A DNA stretch of 64,000 nucleotides from Beroe forskalii (taxonomy: Eukaryota; Ctenophora; Nuda; Beroida; Beroidae): assembly GCA_011033025.1 (NCBI GenBank), contig WFMF01000046.1, forward strand, positions 310,001-374,000, read 5' to 3'. This document shows, in pieces, positions 46,325 to 57,119 of the stretch. Within the stretch, counting starts at the first letter, position 1; each line of letters starts with the position of its first letter. Made by a program: the position numbers and the translations under genes. The notes under the pieces were generated by a model. That model did not search any database. It saw only the letters and a list, made by a program, of their open reading frames with translations, and had not been told where the DNA came from.

Positions 46325-47743
46325 CTATATAACACGAAACTGACCCTGCCATGTTAGCATGATAACTATCGCTAAGAAGGATTTCCTACCATAGGCACTA
46401 TTTCTAAAATGGCCCGTTGGCCCAGGAGACTTTGTGGTATCAACTGTCTGACCAGCTGTAGAAGGTTTTGTAGAAGTACCCTGAGAAGTGATGAGGAAGT
46501 GTTTTGGGCTTCTGCTCTCAGCACTAGAGTTACCAGGCATTCTCCTGCAGGGCTTGGTGCTGAAGACCTCGCTACAGATCACATACTGAATGGGATCGAA
46601 GTCGTTCTCCTGAACACCGTAACCTTCCTCACACTCAATCCGTACTCTGGTCCCTTTCATGAACATGGGCAAAGCATCTGGGTTATCCACCACACTGTGT
46701 TTCACCGCCAAGTCCTCCGCACGACATATCACTTCCCAGACATACGGCCGGAAGATCCGTAAATTGGACAACATGTCCGAAGATACTGGGGTGGATATGT
46801 CACTGAAATCTCTTGTCCACGCTGTGAATGTTTTGCCGTCAATGAATTCTAATCGCTTCAAAGCGTAGCTCCTCCGAACTTGGTCTCGAAGAAGGATGAA
46901 GGACTGCTTGAAGATTTTTGTGCCATATTTTTGTATAATATCCACATCATCAATCCCGTAATATGGAGAAACTAGGGTAGGTGAACGGTCACACTTACCA
47001 CGACTTGGATCCAATTTGTGCCCTATCGCTCCCACAAGAATTTCAATGTCAAAAACACGGATGACGGGTTCCCCTCTGTAAGTTCTGTGTTCCAATGAAG
47101 AAAGTGCCCATTTTTCTGCTTGAAAACAGTCAGTCCAAGCCAGCACTGGCCAGTGGCCTGACTCAGTGTAACATCGTGTCCATGTCAAGCACTGCGACCA
47201 GGAACTATCTTTGGAAATGAGAACCCCATTATTTGGATCATGAGATGAACCTAATTTCCCGAAATCTTCAACGAAGAACTGCTCGATATTTTTAGGCCAC
47301 TCTAGACATGCCCTACTGAAACTGACTGCTCGGATCATCTCAGACTTCGGCAACGTGTTTGTAGTAAAGTTATCCTCGTTAAATAAGAGGCATTCCAGCA
47401 GGTCACCCTTGAAGGAAAAGACCTGACAGTCCCAGATGTAGATACAGTATTTGTAGCACATGTCAAGGTCCGGCACACGGAATCTGTGAAGAAGGAACTG
47501 TTCCTCGTAGGTTGCTGGTACTGCACAGCGACACTGAGGCCACTCATCAAGAACGCGAAGTTGTTGCTCAGACTTTTCATGTTTTTGTTTCTCAGGCAGC
47601 AGGCGTTGTTGCTCAGACTTGTTATGTTGCTGTAGCTTAGGCAGCAAGAGTTGCTGCTCAGACTGTTGTTGTTGCCCTTCAGCTTTATCCGAAGATGCCT
47701 CACAGTTTAGGCAGAGTAAAACAACGAGCAAAAGCAGTGCCAT
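46325..47743 (-). CDS. secreted protein with PAN/Apple-like and sushi-like segments
   Basis: A single-exon frame of 472 residues. I start it at the ATG at 47743, because MALLLLVVLLCLNCEASS is a classic signal peptide; the 10 codons upstream have no ATG. Residues about 20-65 repeat a K/N-S-E-Q-Q-x-L-L-P-x-x word, probably a coiled coil. A Cys-rich stretch follows (CRCAVPAT, MCYKYCIYIWDCQVFSF, ECLLF), resembling a PAN/Apple fold. Near residues 370-430, RVRIECEEGYG with flanking cysteines resembles a CCP/sushi module. Then comes a Ser/Thr/Pro-rich tail and a short hydrophobic end (FLAIVIMLTW), which could be a GPI or membrane anchor. It is probably extracellular. I do not recognise a named family, and both domain calls are tentative. 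Confidence 0.7.
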   Translation of the reverse strand: MALLLLVVLLCLNCEASSDKAEGQQQQSEQQLLLPKLQQHNKSEQQRLLPEKQKHEKSEQQLRVLDEWPQCRCAVPATYEEQFLLHRFRVPDLDMCYKYCIYIWDCQVFSFKGDLLECLLFNEDNFTTNTLPKSEMIRAVSFSRACLEWPKNIEQFFVEDFGKLGSSHDPNNGVLISKDSSWSQCLTWTRCYTESGHWPVLAWTDCFQAEKWALSSLEHRTYRGEPVIRVFDIEILVGAIGHKLDPSRGKCDRSPTLVSPYYGIDDVDIIQKYGTKIFKQSFILLRDQVRRSYALKRLEFIDGKTFTAWTRDFSDISTPVSSDMLSNLRIFRPYVWEVICRAEDLAVKHSVVDNPDALPMFMKGTRVRIECEEGYGVQENDFDPIQYVICSEVFSTKPCRRMPGNSSAESRSPKHFLITSQGTSTKPSTAGQTVDTTKSPGPTGHFRNSAYGRKSFLAIVIMLTWQGQFRVI

Positions 47744-48686
47744 TTTTGTGAGAAACTGATCAGGTGAGCTCACTAACGTATAATTTCGGAGAAAAAAAAC
47801 TCATCAATTTTATTTCAATTTTCAATTAATACGCTATATTATACTCAAAATTAAGTTGTCTGATTTATAGTAGTCATAATCGCATTATTTGCTTGCGACA
47901 CTTACATTGTTAAATCTAGCATTTTATATTGATTGACCAAGTTGCAGATTAAAATGAACATCTTGCGTGAGCTTTGATAAGTTTATTCTTTAGTTTGTCA
48001 AAGTGTCAAGCGCCCTGTTCGGTATTAATTTATATTGCATCACAACTATAGTAATACATAATTATTCTATGTCAGAGAGATAAAAAGGTGATCGCATGAG
48101 AGGCACTTGATTGGCCATACGATACCGAAAGGCCAAATAAATCCCGACGGTTATATCTGACGTTGCTAAATTTATAGATATTTTTACATTTTTCAGTTTG
48201 GGAATAATAGGCACAATGAAAATTTGATAAATATATAGATATCAAAGGTCAAAATTTCAAACTGGGCGTGAAATAATAACTCGAGTCAACAGTTCAATTT
48301 TCAATGTTTGAAATAAAACTAAATTGCATTTACGTAATTTTTTTTAAACTTTTAAAAACAATAATCAATCGTGATATGAGCTCTCAAAAACTTTAAAACC
48401 ATTAACCAATTAATACTTTTTCAAAATTATATTATTTTGTCAAAAATCAAAATAATTGTGATATTTATCCGAATTTGTCTATATTACATTTCTGAAAAAT
48501 TCATCAATAAATTCTTATGTAAAAATATGAAAATTTTCCAAATTTGCCCTTGAAGCAAAACGTATACACAGTACACACTACTAAACATTCAAAACGAAAT
48601 TAAAATCATTAGGTACTTTCTATCAAAAATTCCCTTCACATCATTAAAGGTGTAATTTTGTCTACAAATTGAAAATATAAACATGG
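47744..48686. other. AT-rich intergenic, no gene recognised
   Basis: Very AT-rich sequence upstream of the secreted-protein gene, with many poly-A/T runs. It may include that gene's promoter, but no specific site can be supported. Confidence 0.6.
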
Positions 48687-48704
48687 GGTAATTTGGTAAT
48701 CTGT

Positions 48705-49095
48705 CGACGGACAGTTACCGGTCGGTTAACGGTCGGTTATCGGTCGGTTACCGGTCAGTTAACGGTCGGTTAACGGTTGGTTAACGGACGGTTACCGCCC
48801 ACGGACAGTTACCGGTCGGTTAACGGACACTTAACGGACGGACAGTTACCGGTCGGTTACCGGTCACTTAACGGTCGGTTAACGGACGGTTACCGCCCAC
48901 AGACAGTTACCGGTCCTTTAACGGTCGGTTAACGGTCGGTTAACGGTCGGTTAACGGACGGTTACCGCCCACGGGCAGTTACTGGTCGGTTAACGTACGG
49001 TTACCGCCCACGGAGAGTTAACGGTCGGTTAGCGGTCATTTAACGGTCGGTTACGAACAGTTACCGCCCAAGGTCAGTTACTGGTCGCTAAAGGC
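48705..49095 (+). repeat. minisatellite (ggtcggttaac)n, left Merlin arm
   Basis: An 11-bp core (cggttaacggt) arranged in larger units of about 60-65 bp punctuated by ccgcccacggacag. Confidence 0.93.
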
Positions 49096-49477
49096 CGTTT
49101 TAAGCATCTCAATTGTTTTTCCAGACCCTCAAACCCCCTCTCTTCAGTCAGCAATTGCAAACCCTCTCTCCAGTCGGATGCTACATGATTATGTAATTAG
49201 TTAAAAACCAATTTTAATGCTTTAATGGCACTTATTAGATGATGATGTATAATATATTTCCATTGACAAACACTTATAAATATAATATATGGCACACCGT
49301 TTAACTGATGAGTAAGAAATTGCCATCCGTTTATCATGGGTAAGTGAATGTTGCACTAAGTAGGAAATTTTAACATTTAAATTATATGAATTAGCCCCCC
49401 CATTACGCCGCATCAGAGCATCAGCTAATAAAACAAATTTTAAATCAATTATACGGTAAAATACGATATTATATAAC

Positions 49478-49985
49478 TTAATCAAAAATTCGTCTCATCA
49501 GTTCAGGGATCTCCTTGCTGAAGTTCTGTATGATGGAAGGACCAGTTCTGGTAAGGTTTCGCTTCTTCACCCACATGAATACACACAGAGCAATCGCCAT
49601 GCTAGAGGAGTTTGATCGGCTTTGTCCAGTTCCAAGCCGCCTGTGCTTCTTGGCATGAAACCACATGCCCTCACAGGTGTTGGTGTGTTCAACAGTGAGT
49701 AGGTCCACGAAGCCTCTTGTTTGGTTGACCACCAGACGGGTGAAGCCGTGATGAGAAGGGGAGCCGTCTGTCAGGATGACAGTTCCTGCTTAAACTTACT
49801 TCTTGATGAGACGGATGAGTGTGTATTTATCTCGCCTGTTCCCTGGACACTCAACAAGGAAACAGTCCCCGCTGTTCCGACAGCAACCACCAAGCACCCA
49901 CTTCCCCTTAACACGTCGTCCCCGAGTATACTTCCTCTTCCCGAATTTGGATTCGCATCAACCTCCGGGACATGTCATGTACTCG
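49478..49985 (-). pseudogene. Merlin (ISXO2/IS1595-like DDE) transposase, broken
   Basis: Minus strand, in order: EVD at 49957-49965 (first catalytic Asp) with a frameshift directly after it; ESKFGKRKYTRGRRVKGKWV; CFLVECPGNRRDKYTLIRL; two in-frame stops; TVILTDGSPSHHG (second Asp); VNQTRGFVDLL; and HTNTCEGMWFHAKKH with the third acidic residue (Glu), ending at 49478. This order is diagnostic of ISXO2-type transposases of the Merlin superfamily. A frameshift and two stops make it inactive. The N-terminal part before EVD was not identified. Confidence 0.85.
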
Positions 49986-50336
49986 TAGTAGAACTGAAGA
50001 GATGAGAACTGCACTGACGATTAAAGGAAATTATGAAGCTGAAAGGGTTTCTCTGGCCTCTGCTCCGGAAAAGGTGCTATTTTTTAATGATACTAACCAT
50101 TGCTACAAAAAAATCCTCGTGAAATCCCCATGTTCCTATCGTGAGATTTCACACCTTCATGTTATGGCACAACGACATTACTAGCTATTATATACGTGAT
50201 GAAATTGGTATTTCCCACCTTACTAAACTAGAAGTTATTTCTCGTTTAGTTTTTATTTTATTTGTAAACGATAGTTTATCAATTAGATAATATGCTAGTT
50301 AACTAATATATAACGCATTCAATTGATTGTGACACT

Positions 50337-50812
50337 AACCGGCCGTTAAGTGACCGGTCACTGACCGTTAACCGACCGGTTACTGCCCGTGGGCGGTAAC
50401 CGACCGTTAACCGACCGTTAAGTGACCGGTAACCGACCGTTAACCGACCGGTAACTGTCCGTGGGCGGTAACCGTCCGTTAACCGACCGTTAAGTGACCG
50501 GTAACCGACCGTTAACCGACCGGTAACTGTCCGTGGGCGGTATCCGTCCGTTAACCGACCGTTAAGTGACCGGTAACCGACCGTTAACCGACCGGTAACT
50601 GTCCGTGGGCGGTAACCGTCCGTTAACCGACCGTTAAGTGACCGTTAACCGACCGGTAACCGACCGGTAACTGTCCGTCCGTTAAGTATCCGTCAACCGA
50701 CCGGTAACTGTCCGTGGGCGGTAACCGTCCGTCAACCGACCGTTAACCGACCGTTAAGTGACCGTTAAGTGGTCGGTAACCGACCGGTTACCGACCGGTA
50801 ACTGGCCGTCGA
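50337..50812 (-). repeat. minisatellite, right Merlin arm (inverted)
   Basis: Inverse of the left-arm repeat (ccgaccgttaac, ctgtccgtgggcggt), with more regular units of about 62 bp than the left arm. Confidence 0.93.
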
Positions 50813-50939
50813 CAGATTACCAAGTTGCCAAACATGGTATATAATTGATGATAATGTTATTGGGTTCGTTAAATAATATCAAAAGTATTTGCAAGAACGT
50901 CAGTATGAGACAAACATTTCATTGGATTGGTGGCAGAAA

Positions 50940-51125
50940 TTTCGCGGTATCGTAAACTCAGTAATGCTACCATGACATGTTACTATGACAACACATGACA
51001 ATATGTCATCATGACAACGCATGACAAATGACCATTGCAATGTTAACATGTTACTATGACAACACATGACATGTCACTATGTTACCATGTCAGCACGAGA
51101 CATGTTACCATAAAAACAAGAGACA
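50940..51125 (+). repeat. degenerate (catgttactatgacaacacatga)n repeat
   Basis: Words such as atgacaacacatgaca and accatgacatgtta recur five to six times with variations between the Merlin element and the glycogenin 3' end. Confidence 0.7.
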
Positions 51126-51185
51126 CTAATTCATGATACAGTATCTGAAATGTCCCCTCCATTCCACAGCCTACATTTCTTCTCC

Positions 51186-53324
51186 CTAATACTTGGCTGA
51201 CTTGGCTTGCTCCTTCTCCTTGATCTGAGAATTGATGTGGCTGAGGACGCTGTGTACGTCAGTGGCAGGGGTCACCCTGATGCTGGTCTGTTGTTGGGGG
51301 TTGCTGGCGAAGTGGGCAGCTGAGTGGGCGGACACAGGGGGGACATATGTTGAGGATTGACCTGGGAAGGGTAAGTGGGGATAATAGAGTAATAGGGACC
51401 GTTGAACACTAATTCTGGAACTAATTTTTAGCCGATTTCAAAAATAAAGGTATGGAAGTTCTTGTAAACCTTACGAAGTCCGGATAAAAAAGTTCGTGTA
51501 AAAGTTAACCAGTGTGAATCACTGATTTACCTAGTGAATGGGGAGACATTTCCATTATCGAAGTCGCGTGAGTTGACTACAAATCGGAGCTGATGGTCAA
51601 TATGATGAAGATTTCAGGATCCTACGCTAAGCCTTCAGTGTGTGCTGAAGTTCAGTGATGTTTTGTCCTAGCATTTGAACGTGAAATTGTCTTCAGTTAC
51701 GTTTTATTAAAGTTTTACATCATTTACGTACTAAGATTCAGCTGTTTCAATAAGACCTATAGACCTTTGCTCAGAATGAAGTGTCAAAATGTGACCATAC
51801 AAATAACAGAAGCAACAAACTACTTAAATTCAGATTTGTGATTTGAAATCTCACATTCCACGAATCCAACTATCTAGGTGTAACAATACAATTTTAAAGC
51901 TGCAGTTTTTTCCGAGATTCAAAACTTTACTGAAATAGAAACTATACACTATACAGTCGAAATGTGAATATCATTGAGTCTTGAATAATATTTCTTACTA
52001 CATACACCATAATGCTCACCTGGCCCCCGGTATACTGGTAATGCCACGGCTTCACAGCTCCCAGGAAATGCACCATCTTGACCTGATGGAGGAGCGGAAA
52101 TTTTACCTCAAAACATTTTACACATTTAACCGCATGGTATTTTAACTTTAGACAAGGGTTTGGGTCATGGTTAGAGGTTACGGTTAGGGTCCGGGGAGAG
52201 AGAGAGATAAAGTGCTAGCGAGATAAATTTTCAGAGGTTATACTGTTATAAAAAACGAAAACATCAAAGGTGTTGTTGCTTAACAGTAAATGCGTGAAAA
52301 ATAAGTGAAAAATACGGCCGACCTGATCAGCGAAGTGCTTGTACGCAGGCAGGTAGGTGTAGCTAGCGTTAGGGTTCACGTTATACGAGAAGGGGATGTG
52401 TCGGGATATGTCCCCGTGAGACCACGAGGAGAAGTGGGTGTTGAGGACCCCCTGGTCGCCCCCGTCAAACGAACCCTCGTCACACGCCCGCCGGAAGAGG
52501 GCTTGGTAGGTTTCTGGGGGATAGGGTTTCTTTTTAAGGAAAATCTAGGAAGAGGATTGCTAAAATCTGGAGGAAATACCAGAATTCAAATAATATCCTC
52601 AACGCCATTGCAACGCCATTGCAAAAACCAACTGTAACTTCTTATGAAGTTGCGACTGAATGGGTAAGTTAAAGTGATCGCACAGCAAACCTAGAGATGG
52701 CTTGAGTACGAAGAGTCCAGTGTTAAAGCAGTCCGGCCACCCAGCATCCCTGCAGGCGGATAACTCCTCGTATGCGAACAGATCATCAATGTTACAAAGC
52801 GGCATGGTGTCAGCGTCTACAAACACTACCTGTGAAATGTGTATTGTTCAGTCAGTGGCAAAACGGGACAAGGTGAAAAAGGAATGAAGAGATGTACTTC
52901 ACAGAAAGGAAAGTTTCAGAAATCAAAATTTCAGTAATGAGAGAAAAGATTCAATTCGATTCACTGCTCAAAGCCTTGATCGAAACAAGGAAAACATCAT
53001 TAAAAAGTGCCCCCGTACCTTCTGGAACTGCACCAGTTTCCAGACGTTGAGTTTGGAGAAGGTAACGCCTAACTCCGGGCGTTCCATGAGGGCCAGTCTG
53101 TCGGCGTCATGGCTCTCCATCTCCTTCACATCCAATACCTGGTCCCAGGTGGAGGCTAGCAACGCCCGGGTTTCCATGGCAACGCTGCTTGTTACCATGA
53201 CAACAGTGCGACGTGTGGTGCCCAAAACACGGAGTTGGTGACCGAGCACTGCTGCTCCCAGACCGTAGTCAGAGTTAGTGACCAAAGTCACGTACGCTTC
53301 AACGGTGTCGGTTAGACCGGGCAT
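51186..53324 (-). CDS. glycogenin (glycogenin glucosyltransferase)
   Basis: Coding exons in order: 53019-53324 ([20 protein letters not shown], then [13 protein letters not shown]), 52691-52829 ([17 protein letters not shown] with the metal-binding Dx[18 protein letters not shown]), 52323-52513 ([32 protein letters not shown] with the Tyr pair at the self-glucosylation site), 52020-52082 ([13 protein letters not shown]) and, less surely, 51186-51361. Junction phases of the first four agree. Family knowledge: this cytosolic GT8 enzyme glucosylates itself and primes glycogen. The donor after 52323 is weak (GTCGGC). The final exon reads well as a C-terminus ([15 protein letters not shown]...AKY) only in a frame that does not fit the previous phase. 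The usual HPEFLILWW-type segment was not found, so an exon is missing or lost. Confidence 0.88.
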
Positions 53325-53335
53325 GGTTACAGCTA

Positions 53336-55122
53336 CAAGGGATGGTGGAGGGGTTAGGGGAAATTGTCAAAGAAAATGAGTACGGTTATGGCAATTTTAA
53401 ATGGTGACGATTAACCCATGAACCAATGCAATGAAACAGAAACGTAATATCAAATTATACATTTGCAAGAGAACTTGTAGCAACATTTACTACGTAAGAT
53501 AATGCATATGTTATCAGTTAACGTGTTTTATGTAACAAATACAGCAAAAGGGACCACATTAATGTAAGTGTGGGTATGAAATTTGAATGATTTGTAACTT
53601 GAATCTCCCTCCAGGTGTGACAAAGCATAACAGCTGGAAAATCAGAAGGTATAACAGAGCGCAAGGAAACATATTTCACCACTTGAAACTAATGATGGAC
53701 CGTAACGTAGTCAATAGTGAGGAATTCGAGAATCATCACTGTTTAACGTAATCTTTATACTTTTATATACCTATCATATTATTATGCATGATGAACATGA
53801 CTAATCCATTATGCACAAATAAAATTAGAGTTGTGAAACTAGAACTATTGTTTGGAACACTCCTGCAATGAATCAGGAATGTTATGGAGGAATAAAACAT
53901 TCGTAAACGTTCTAGAAGTTTACAAAAACCGTATGTGAGAATTGGTTCGTACAGGACATTGCTATTGCAACGTATGTGATTATACAGATAAGATTTAGAT
54001 TACATGAACACAATAAAGCTTTCGTATACTGCAGTAGAGCAGTTCGGCGAATTAACTATGCACAAAAACACGAGAAACACTCTATACTGCCGAGCAAAGC
54101 TAGTCTTACTTTATTACAAAATCTATATTCAATCCAATCGATGTGAACTTCGACATATTAGTATATTATGCGTTAGGAAATCCTAAAAAATGGCCTACAC
54201 TTGAAACGATTGTTTAAATAGGCTCAACAGATGGCAGATGAAATTTTTTGAACAACGCAGGCTGAAATTGCAAATTTTGATAGTATGGTGAAAAAGAACA
54301 GATAAAATGTTAACGTGAAATCCTTATCTTGCCATAAAACGAAGTGATAAGCGTATTTTAATATGTAAATACTCGCAGTACACCTAAAATGTGCTTTGTA
54401 GGTACTAGGTATACACTTATTGAATGAAATATTGAAATATGATTTATGAATTAGAATTGTCAAGCAAGTTATAATTTGAAACATTTCAAGAAATCAAATA
54501 AAGCAATGAAAGACGTACAGTACGACGTTATTCATAATGCAGAGGAAAATTCAGAAGAAAATGAAAGTGATATTGTTGTGTTTAGCGACTAGGAAAAATA
54601 GAAAATATGCAATAAAACAAAATCGACAAAAAAACTTTGATAGGAAACATATAATACACAGCTCACCTTACATAACAAGAAATAAATATCATCATTATGA
54701 TACACTTTCAACGTGTGCAAGGAGCTTCAAAGGAATTCTAGAATCAATTAGAATGATTGCTAAATATAACATTCTGCATATATACAGATAGTATTTGCAA
54801 CGGATTTAGATTAGTGTGCAGTAATGTTCTGGAACTTTGACTTCTGGAAAGAGCCCAATGAAAATAAATCTTGTTATAAAGTAATTTATAGCAAGTATAC
54901 ATAGCGGTATAATACTTATTACTCATTCCAAGAGGTTCGATAGAAAATTGTTTTAAGTGCCGTCTTACCCGAATATACTCTTAAATATTTCGACAAAGAT
55001 CGAAGAGAAACTATAACTACAAAATTGCGATTTTCAGGAATTAATAATTTATCCTATATTATTAACTTATTATAAAGTCTGTCGTTAATTACAGAGCCAT
55101 GCTGCATTCCAAAGGTTCCTTT
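53336..55122. other. AT-rich intergenic, no gene recognised
   Basis: Region upstream of glycogenin and downstream of NDUFA5. No coding, RNA or repeat structure that I can support. A possible acceptor, cccttgtag, lies just before the glycogenin start. Confidence 0.6.
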
Positions 55123-55898
55123 TCAGATGGGCCACTTCCACTGCCCTTCTGGTGCTTCTCCCACAAGAGGCTCCCAGGGTGCCCAACCAGGTAACTTCCT
55201 GGGATGAACGCTTTATTTCAATTCTCAATACTTTAATAACCTTGCCTAGAAGCTGATTATTCAGAAATTGTATATGAACCAGATTGCCATAATTCGTATA
55301 TTTTATCATTCATTTACTTTGTTTTCATCCCACAATTGGATTAGTTTGCACATCATTGCCCGTATGAACATTTTCTAGGAATACCTCATGATCAAAGCAT
55401 GAAGATATTTATATGAGCAAGACACACTTACCTGATGAGGAGTAGTTCTGATTTAGCTTCATGAATCACGTTTTCAATACAACGAGCATTGACTGATTCT
55501 TCAAACTCCATGATTGTCTTAGCTTTGTCTAGCAATCCCAGCCTGGAATCAAGTACTGAAGTCATAGATAAAATGAAATCTTGCTTATATATACATTTAT
55601 TCTGTATGGTATGGAAATTAACAATATATATGCACTTTATATTTTGATAAAGGCAATTTGATAGACATGCTGCATGGTGAAATAACCACTTCCCAATATA
55701 TCATCATGAGACAACCCACCTTTCCTTAGTTAGTCGTTCTGTTTCAATTCTGTAAGGGTAGCTCTCAGGAAGTGTCTTTAACTCATCCAAAGTAGTTTGG
55801 TACAGCTTGTTCAAGCTGAAGTAGGGGTCCTTTACAACCTCTCGTCCAACTATACCAGTTATCATTCTTGGATTTGGTAACTTAACTGAACGAGCCAT
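55123..55898 (-). CDS. NDUFA5: NADH dehydrogenase 1 alpha subcomplex subunit 5 (complex I)
   Basis: Three exons: 55720-55898 (MARSVKLPNPRMITGIVGRE, then YQTTLDELKTLPES and RIETERLTKER), 55432-55542 (LGLLDKAKTIMEFEES, then AKSELLLIR) and 55123-55198 (APWEPLVGEAPEG, then QWKWPI, stop). All junctions are GT-AG and both introns split a codon in phase 2 (AG|G). The predicted length, about 120 residues, matches the family (116 in human), and the WEPLV...QWKWPI end is diagnostic. It is an accessory subunit of the peripheral arm of mitochondrial complex I, nuclear-encoded and matrix-facing. No sign of damage. Confidence 0.94.
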
Positions 55899-56154
55899 AA
55901 GTTCCTCAAATTTGATGTTAATGCCACTCTTGGCCCAGATTTGTCACTTCCAGGATATACATAATATAGTATATACTACCTCACACCATTGCTAGACAAT
56001 GCCCAGTACAGTTTAGACAATGGGGTCAGTTTGTACAGATTTCACTTTTCTTCTGGAAAATTCGAAATTATGTGGCACAGATTTCACACTCTGAGTTATG
56101 TATGTTTACTTCTGTAATTGTAGATGTATATATGATTATTACTATTTCGGCAAT

Positions 56155-56970
56155 TGCCAGCCCCACGGTGGGTTTACAAACAAACACTTATCATACTGAT
56201 GTCACTAGAAGCTTTGGTTAAATTTGTTATGAAAATAAACTGGACAAGACAATTTGGACTCACTCTCCCACCACAGAAGCTCTGAGAAGACATGGCACTT
56301 GTAAATTTGTAAAGTCTTGTTCAAGGTTCACTAAAACTTTTAGTGACATATCAATGCAAGGGCTTCTTAGAAGTTAGTAGTAGTAGTCTTTATTAAAAAA
56401 TGATAATTAAAAATCCCATTAAAAATCGAATCCTTATGAGGAATTTTTTGAAAATTCTAGTTCATATTATCATCCAGTAATGATCAATTAAAAATCCTGA
56501 TTTGCTATGCCCACTTTATCCCATGTTAGGGAAAAGTGGGCACCTGGTGTTTGGGAAAAGAGGGCATGCCATTTCTGATATATATAGGAAGTTAATTATG
56601 TACAGATCATTAGTTGCTGCACATTAGTTCATAGGTTCAGTGAAATTTAGCATGCATTCTCTACATTATGTATTGAATTTGTACATCATACATATCAGCA
56701 TACAACCTTAGAAGCTTACAACATCAACTAAGAAAATATGATTGTTATCCTCTAATTATGAAACAGAAACCATCAAATTATATTGAAGTATTGAAAAATA
56801 TAATTCTATGAATGTATCCTTTGTTTGTTGTTGAAAACTCGCGGTGGGGTATCCATGAGGGTTTTTAAATGAAATAAAATCATTACAATAGAAACCACTC
56901 ATACTCAAGAATGCCAATCAAAGCATGTGTATATTGTTCAGTGTGGCCGGATTGCCACTGATAAAAACAA
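56155..56970. mobile_element. retrotransposon 3' tail fragments
   Basis: gccagccccacggtggg at 56158-56174 and its inverse-type counterpart cgcggtggggtatcc at about 56838-56852 match the tail motif of the ORF1-like element at 25545-25562. After the second one, ggccggattgccactg at about 56946 parallels ggcctgattgccaatg in that element's tail. These are likely two old LINE ends in opposite orientation. The 650 bp between them has no recognisable gene. Confidence 0.5.
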
Positions 56971-57119
56971 CATGCAGACAAAAAATATGAAATCAATAAA
57001 CCCAAAATTATTATCAGGCTCATCGTCCAAGCTCTGAGTCAGGCTGAGACATTAGTAATAAGGCAACTTATTACAAAAAAATATGATCTGATTATTCATA
57101 TTCAGTTGTAACTAATAAT

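Larger units (their letters stand above)
48687..50829. mobile_element. decayed Merlin transposon with minisatellite inverted ends
   Basis: Flanked by an exact 8-bp duplication, aaacatgg (48679-48686 and 50830-50837), as expected for Merlin (8-9 bp). The ends are inverted: GGTAATTTGGTAATCTGTCG against GGCAACTTGGTAATCTGTCG. Next to them, about 390-490 bp of each arm is tandem ggtcggttaacggacggttacc-type repeat in opposite orientations. The centre carries a broken ISXO2/Merlin-type transposase (49478-49985). Confidence 0.88.
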
